From Campanula takesimana (taxonomy: Eukaryota > Streptophyta > Magnoliopsida > Asterales > Campanulaceae), in contig JAOWBW010000387.1 of NCBI GenBank assembly GCA_026119855.1, forward strand, positions 558,001-622,000: a stretch of DNA of 64,000 bases, given 5' to 3'. Every line of letters starts with the position of its first letter. The first letter of the stretch is position 1. Below the pieces are notes generated by a model. That model was not told the origin of the DNA and did no database searches. It worked only from the letters and a program-made list of their open reading frames with translations. Of the stretch, positions 58,601 to 64,000 are shown in pieces. A program made the translations under genes and the position numbers.

Positions 58601-58974
58601 CGCTGGTCTGATTCTTTTTAAGGGATACGTAGGCAGCCTTTTGGCACGACCAACCCATCATCCAGAAAGTCATCTCACCGACACTCCATAAAAGTACAAG
58701 AAACTCATCTTCATCAAAATCGTCAACATCCTTCATCAAAGCCACGGCATCAGAAATCCATCCCGAATCAAGCGGCCATGGTAAGTGAAGGTATGAACAT
58801 CATCTACATTTTCTACAAATCACATCACACCACAATCACAATTTCTCTCGTAATTTATATTTCACATCTCACACAAGCACGTATATCTGCAAAGCATGCG
58901 CATAACAGGTACAAGCACACAACTCTGCGGTGAACCACTAAAATCACCACCTCATCAGAAAAGTCTACTTCGAT
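55615..58974 (+). other. Tat internal non-coding region
   Basis: No gene is supported. It contains A/C homopolymers near 56037-56062, GAACGTAGGCAACCTCC at 56187, recurring GGGGCTTCACAA-like phrases (57580-58400), an A-run at 58501-58522 and GATACGTAGGCAGCC at 58624. The 148-codon frame at 57739-58185 shows no recognisable domain. Confidence 0.6.
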
Positions 58975-59556
58975 CAGTAGGCAGACTCTCGAGACCCTAC
59001 AGTCCCTTATACGGACTCTAAATATTGGCCACGGTGGGCCGATATCTATCACCGCACTCTTTTTACCAGCAGGCAGACTCTCGAGTCCCTCCAGTCCCCT
59101 ATACGGACTCTAAATATTGGCCACGGTGGGCCAATTTCTATCACCACATCAGCAGGCAGACTCTCGAGTCCCTCTAGTCCCCTATACGGACTCTAAATAT
59201 TGGCCACGGTGGGCCGATTTCTATCACCACATCAGCAAGCAGACTCTCGAGTCCCTCTAGTCCCTTATACGAACTTTAAATATTGGCCACGATGGGCCAA
59301 TTTCTATCACCGCATCAGCAGGCAGACTCTCGAGTCCCTCTAGTCCCTTATATGGACTTTAAATATTAGCCACGGTGGGCCGATTTCTATCACCGCATCA
59401 GCAGGCAGACTCTCGTGTCCCTCTAGTCCCTTATACGGACTTTAAATATTGGCCACGGTGGGCCAATTTCTATCACCGCATCAGCAGGCAGACTCTCGAG
59501 TCCCTCTAGTCCCTTATACGGACTTTAAATATTGGCCACGGTGGGCCAATTTCATG
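58975..59556 (+). repeat. 83-bp tandem repeat, seven copies
   Basis: Units start at 58975, 59067, 59150, 59233, 59316, 59399 and 59482. Copies 2 to 6 are exactly 83 bp; copy 1 is 92 bp with about 9 extra bases; the last is partial. Each holds GGCAGACTCTCGAG and TATTGGCCACGGTGGGCC. 83 is not a multiple of three and stops occur, so it is non-coding. It lies about 180 bp before the 3' LTR. Confidence 0.95.
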
Positions 59557-59726
59557 CCACTGCACCCCTTCTACCAGCAAAAGTCACTCACACAGGGAGC
59601 GCATTCCTATCCCTTGCAATTTCAATAACTCCTGTTTTTTTTATTTAGTCTTTATTTTCCCTTGTCGATGTCCTCGGTAGATGATTTGTTCTTTCGTCGA
59701 CGTATTTTGCTTTGCAATCCACGTCG

Positions 59727-59738
59727 TCGAGGGGCTCT
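59727..59738 (+). other. Polypurine tract region (GTCGAGGGGCTC)
   Basis: It is the only purine-rich stretch directly before the 3' LTR. Confidence 0.65.
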
Positions 59739-60968
59739 GTAGACACCCCGCCTTGGACCTCTCACCCCGATTGCATACATAGTATTTTTATTTAACTTAT
59801 CCTTGTTAATTTTTGTTACTTCGGTTAAGTTCCTAACTGATTCCGTTAGTTTTGGACTAAACTGCATAACAGAGTTAACTTTTAGGGTCATTCTGTCCTT
59901 CTGTCATTTCTACCAGCGAGCGCCTCCCGTAATGTCATGGGGCGCGCGCGTGTTTGGTCCAATAGGCCGGACTCGCGCGCTTCCCACTTTGACTGTTACG
60001 GATTGCAGCCTTTTCCCTCCATTTTTAGAGTCAAAAACAACCTTTTCATCACATGTTTTATTTTAGCATTAAACTCATTTTATTTTGTAACTCTCAATCC
60101 TCTATTCTAGCCATTCTCCATAAAAAACAAAATATTTTATTTCATTCTTATTTGATTTTCTTTTTATTATTAATCTTTCTTTATTTTCCTATTGGTTGAA
60201 AAGCCATCTTTTCCTCTCTTTTCTACCTATAAAAACCTCATTTTTTTTACCTTAGAAAGGGACTTGAATTTCCTTCACAACTACACTATACACATTTCTC
60301 TGAAGAATTCTCTCTACAAGAATTCTCCCAACAACAATTCAAGTATCAAAACTCTACTCTTTTCATGTCAAAGTTAAAGTCCTCTTCTTAAGGTACCACT
60401 TCACTTTTCTTCTCTTATCTTATTCTTCTTAATGTATGCAATCCCCATCAAATGGGACATGACTAAATGACCACTTTAATACATTAAAGTTGGTCAAGGT
60501 TATCTCCCTACATTTTAATCTTTACTTCAATTTATTATTCTTCTCTTAATGTAATCTTTAGTATGATTTAATATAATAAAACGATTCTCTTTTATTTCCC
60601 TTTGCGATTCCCCTTTTCTTTACTATATAATTGTTAGCACTATTTATTAAAATAAGGACATTTAGCATTAGAACACCAATAGTAGCAAGACCTGCGTAAG
60701 CGGGGCGGAGTGGGTGTTTAAGTACTTCCCACTCCGTCCCCTAACCCCCGAACCATTCTCTTCTCGAATCTCTGGTTTTGTATATAAAAATAGGCTATTT
60801 CTAGGTTTTTCTTATGTTCCTTTAAAAACATAGGTGGCGACTCTACAATTAAAACAAGTTAGACATCCTAGGATCCTTCCACCGCTCTAGTCAAGTAGTG
60901 AGCTTTCCGACATTCTAGGATCCTTCCCCCACTCTAGTCAAGTAGTGAGCTTTCCCGGGGTATCTACA
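59739..60968 (+). repeat. 3' LTR, Tat-like element
   Basis: 1230 bp. It is longer than the 5' LTR because a segment of about 46-47 bp (CTAGGATCCTTCC onward) is duplicated in tandem at 60868-60960. TATA box at 60228. Confidence 0.9.
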
Positions 60969-61709
60969 CCAGTGCATCGTCATGTTGTAGCTGTGACGGG
61001 AACGGACAACCTCTTGGAATGGTTGTGGCGCGGGCTTTTCATTGATGATGAGCAGCTCTGCAGTCGTCGTCTTCTTCATGGCCACAGTGGGTGTACACGA
61101 GTGGTATATATATAGAGGGTGCACACAGTGGGTGTACTAGCGGAGTATGTATAGGCGGTGTACACAGTGGGTGTACACGAGAAGTATGTATAGGCGGTAT
61201 ACACAGTGGGTGTGTATATATATGAGGGTAGGTATAGAGTGTATAAAATGATTCGATTGATCAAAGCGTTTGTTATTTTTAGACTAATTGTTTATTTAAT
61301 TATGTGTGATGGTTTGTGGGTCCATTTACCTTTTAATGAGTCTTTATTAATGGGTATATTCACGATTAAATCGTCATATAAAGATATAGCAATCGATTGA
61401 CAATTGAGATTAATACAATTTTCATGGAGTTGATGTATGTATGCAAGATTATGTCTCAAGTCTAGAGAGAAAATAAATAAAGACTCTTTTATTATTGAAA
61501 CTAAAAGACTCAAATTGACTAGTCCGGGGTGGACTTTAACAGTCTAACTAGGGCCCAAAGTGGACTTTTGCTAGTAAAAATAAAATACTAACGTCCAAGG
61601 TAGACTTTGACTAAAAGACACTCTAGAACCTACGAAGACTGAAAGACTCTTTTTTTTATATATTGAAGGAGGTAGCCCCGGTGTAGTTTCTTCCTTGCTT
61701 GGACTTTGT
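60969..61709 (-). mobile_element. Old Tat-like host sequence, right piece
   Basis: No gene is supported. It includes the tandem repeat at 61083-61240 and repeated phrases GTCCAAGGTAGACTTTGACT and GGTGGACTTTAAC near 61528-61615. Orientation follows the gag relic at 61710-61963. Confidence 0.4.
61083..61240 (+). repeat. 39-41-bp tandem repeat, four copies
   Basis: Units beginning CACAGTGGGTGTA start at 61083, 61124, 61163 and 61202. The last is partial and TA-rich. Confidence 0.85.
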
Positions 61710-61963
61710 TCACGCCCATGTACTCCCTTTGCGGATGAGCGTCCCCTCGTCGATTAAGTCTTGGATCTTGTTCTTCAAGGTGAGGCAATTTCTGGTGTCT
61801 TGACCAATTATGTTGTGATATCTACAGAACTTGGAGTAATCGGAATTTTCCCCCACATGTTGTGGTTTGTAGTCTTTTAAAGGGGTTAGCTTTCCTGATC
61901 TGATGAGACCTTCATAGAACTCAGTTAAAGACATCCCATAATCATCGAATGTGTTTTTATAGA
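61710..61963 (-). pseudogene. Tat-type gag C-terminal fragment
   Basis: On the minus strand the frame carries a GLIRSGKLTPLKDYKPQ segment, the intact knuckle CRYHNIIGQDTRNC and KIQDLIDEG, the same order as the relics at 6176 and 55345. The Sirevirus at 61964 cuts off its N-terminal side, which would lie beyond the window. The open frame reads a few codons into the LTR, but those are not gag. Confidence 0.75.
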
Positions 61964-63307
61964 TGTTGGGTATGCCCACTTATATCTTAGTTTTTATTAT
62001 ATAGATTTGATTAATCCATCACCAAAATTTTATTTCATGAACTTTAGACCCATATGTAAGAAGTATTTATACTTTAATTTTTAGGTAGTCCATTTGAATA
62101 GAATAGGCTTAGGAATAGGGAAAATACATCAAGATTCAAGAAAATCACAAGGATGTGTTATGCGCCGCGCTTATGCGCCTCTGACATATGTGCGCGCTAT
62201 GTTATGCGCCAGCAAAGCTCTACGCGCCTCATTGACATTGTTTCAACACTTGGAAGATTTTCTGAAGATATGAGGACTTGACAAAATTCAAACTACGCCC
62301 AAGATCTAACGGTGGAGAAATAACACGTATGCACCCAGATTGGAGGACATCTGTCCATAACGGTCATATTGATGTTATGTGTCTAACGGCTATAAAAGGA
62401 CACGTGCTCCAATCAATGAGCTCCAGCACATATGTCCTTTACCTTATCCACAAGGGATTTCCAATGGCTAGTTTTGAGAGCTCACCTATAAATACCTCAT
62501 AACTTCAACCATTTGAAGTTGCTAAGTTGCTCTAAATTTTCTCTCAAGTATTTGTTGAAGATTTGAAGATTGCTCATTGAATTCCCAGATTTCTCAAGAA
62601 CACCTTCATACCTTCATACTTCATACTTAGCCCAGATCCTCAAGGAAAAACACATTAGATTTCTTGTGCTCTAAATCATACAGATCTAAAGAACTTTGAA
62701 TCTAAAATCACACACGCACCTCTTTAAGTTTGATCATTTAGATCTTTCTTAAAGAGATACACCGGTTTTGTCTAGGATTTGTTCCTTCATAGATAATAGA
62801 TCTTTGAGTTAGTATAGAGCTCAAAAGTTGTAATTTGTAATACTCACTCATATTATAAGATCTCTATTAGAAATCCAAGACTAACCATTTTGGTAGAGGA
62901 CGTAGATCATTTCCCGATCGAGCATCTCCAAATAGCGCGTATTTATTTCTTGTCATTTACTTTCAAGTTTATACCTTATCTCACTATTTGCTTGTTTACT
63001 CATTGTAGATTGTTTGGATTAAATATTGTTGTGTTTGTTTCCCATTTGCCTTAGTTCCATCTTACACTCACTTTGAGCCAAAATCTCTAGAGTGTGTGTG
63101 CGCCCCTTAAATCATTTTGCGCCTACTTTCATAATCTTAATTATGATGTGCATTTCACTCACTCTCTTAGGTGCATTTCATAACGCTTATTTGATTAAGT
63201 GCGCATTTGCAATTGATTTTACAAGGGTTCGAAAAGAATTTCAAAACAGCAATTCACCCCCCCCCTCTAGGTATTTTACATACCCTTGTTGCCCTTTGGG
63301 ACCAACA
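61964..63307 (+). repeat. 5' LTR, second Sirevirus
   Basis: 1344 bp, TGTTGGG to CCAACA. It keeps TATAAATA at 62487 and the GCGC-rich block near 62160-62230. It is about 80 bp shorter than the 31971 copy. Confidence 0.9.
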
Positions 63308-63309
63308 AG

Positions 63310-63321
63310 TGGTATCAGAGC
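63310..63321 (+). other. Primer binding site, iMet tRNA type
   Basis: TGGTATCAGAGC two bases after the LTR. Confidence 0.92.
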
Positions 63322-63382
63322 AAACACCTTTATAAAACTTCTTTTTGTTTTTCAAGCTTAACAGCTTGGGTACCCATTCGAT

Positions 63383-64000
63383 ATGGCAAACTCAAAACCT
63401 AAGGCAACTGCAAACTACACACATGTTCCAGTCTTTGATGAAGATCATTTTGACGTATGGAATTCAGCATCTTGACCCATCTCAACTCAATTGATGAAAG
63501 GCTTCATGACACCGTGGTTTATGGACCTTACATCCCAATGAAAGCGAATCCAAATCCACGCACCAACGTTGCTCAACAAACCATTTAGAAACCAAAGGAA
63601 GAATGGGCTGAAGAAGAAATAAGAAGAGTTGGAAATGATGGGAAAGCAAAAAACATTCTCCTAAGCACTCTCAGCACGGCTATGAAACAACAAGTCATGC
63701 ATTGTGCTACAGCAAATGAATTATGGGATGCTATTGAAGAGCATATTGAAGGAGACACTGTTTCTATGGAGAACAAGAGATATGAAGTTCAAAAGAGATT
63801 CAACAATTTCTCTCAACTTCCCGGTGAAACTTTAAGACAGACTTATGAACGCTATTGTGAAATTATCAATCTATATATTTCAGTTGGCAAGAAATTCTCT
63901 AATAAGGAATTGAATGTTAATTTCCTTACTGATTTTGGATCAAGATATCTCCACAAATCTAGCGCTCTTGAAGACGCTGGAACTTTGGATGATTAGACTT
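63383..64000 (+). pseudogene. gag: Second Sirevirus gag, broken and partial
   Basis: It starts MANSKPKATANYTHVP like the intact copy. One A is missing near 63460 (TGGAATTC where the intact copy has TGGAAATTC), which shifts the frame. In the shifted frame a TAG stands at 63586-63588 where the other copy has Leu, and another at 63994-63996 where it has Trp. The domain seen is the N-terminal Copia Gag domain. The gene runs off the window. Confidence 0.88.

Larger units (their letters stand above)
52654..60968 (+). mobile_element. Tat/Ogre-like gag-only Gypsy
   Basis: LTRs of 1184 and 1230 bp (TGTAGA...TCTACA inverted ends) enclose a 5.9-kb internal region with a Tat-type PBS, a shortened gag, long non-coding sequence, an 83-bp tandem repeat and a PPT. 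The flanks TCAGT (52649-52653) and CCAGT (60969-60973) are a target duplication with one change. No protease, integrase or RT is seen. Tandem repeats near the 3' LTR are known for Tat/Ogre elements. Confidence 0.87.
61964..64000 (+). mobile_element. Second Sirevirus copy, 5' part
   Basis: LTR 61964-63307, PBS and the start of gag are collinear with the element at 31971 but clearly diverged, so it is another copy or subfamily. It inserted in the old Tat gag. The window ends inside gag. Confidence 0.9.

Noticed and set aside
58975..59556. CRISPR-like array
   Set aside because: The 83-bp units are contiguous with no unique spacers, and the context is a plant LTR element.

Overview
This is a plant nuclear window made almost entirely of nested LTR retrotransposons. 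No host gene, rRNA, tRNA or CRISPR array could be supported. The signs of a plant are iMet-type primer sites (TGGTATCAGAGC), an Ogre/Tat-type primer site (TGGCGACTCCGCTGGGGA), a Sirevirus-type Copia with a third ORF, Tekay/Del-type LTR ends (TGTAACGACCCG) and low GC content. A flowering plant, most likely a eudicot, fits; the species cannot be named.

Layout. 1-1348: 3' part of a Tekay/Del-like LTR. 1349-6585: decayed minus-strand Tat/Ogre-like element with a gag relic, split by a solo Copia LTR at 4638-6167 (TSD CTTAC). 7644-15311: Del-like LTR split by a minus-strand Copia at 8085-14262 (TSD AATGA). 15779-28607: Angela/BARE-like Copia (TSD GTATG), one frame with two stops; its leader holds a non-autonomous Gypsy at 18239-22542 (TSD TAACA). 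29951-52049: minus-strand Del-like gag-only Gypsy with 2.8-kb LTRs (TSD GATAC); its 3' LTR is split by a nearly intact Sirevirus at 31971-45477 (TSD CTCTG). 52654-60968: gag-only Tat/Ogre-like element with an 83-bp tandem repeat. 61964-64000: 5' end of a second Sirevirus. The pieces 28613-29950, 52055-52653 and 60969-61963 look like one older minus-strand Tat-like element hit three times.

Only the Sirevirus at 31971 keeps open gag and pol frames and could supply proteins in trans. The small Copia, the nested Gypsy, the Del-like element and the Tat element are non-autonomous, yet their LTR pairs are only a few percent diverged by eye.

The most striking unexplained signal is a set of short GC-rich self-complementary motifs at fixed spacing in the LTRs and leaders. 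Four LTR families carry 12-bp dyads of the form GNNCGRCCGNNC, usually 22 bp apart start to start (range 21-23), with arm dinucleotides that differ by family (GGGCGACCGCCC, GTGCGGCCGCAC, GCTCGGCCGAGC, GTCCGACCGGAC). A two-pair module of about 110 bp is recognisably shared between the Angela-like Copia and the Del-like Gypsy. The Sirevirus has a different GCGC motif at about 17 bp in a putative intron and UTRs and at 18-21 bp in coding linkers; the Tat element has GCGCGCGC at about 30 bp. Their meaning is unknown; promoter-proximal binding sites, silencing targets and RNA dimerisation sites are all possible.
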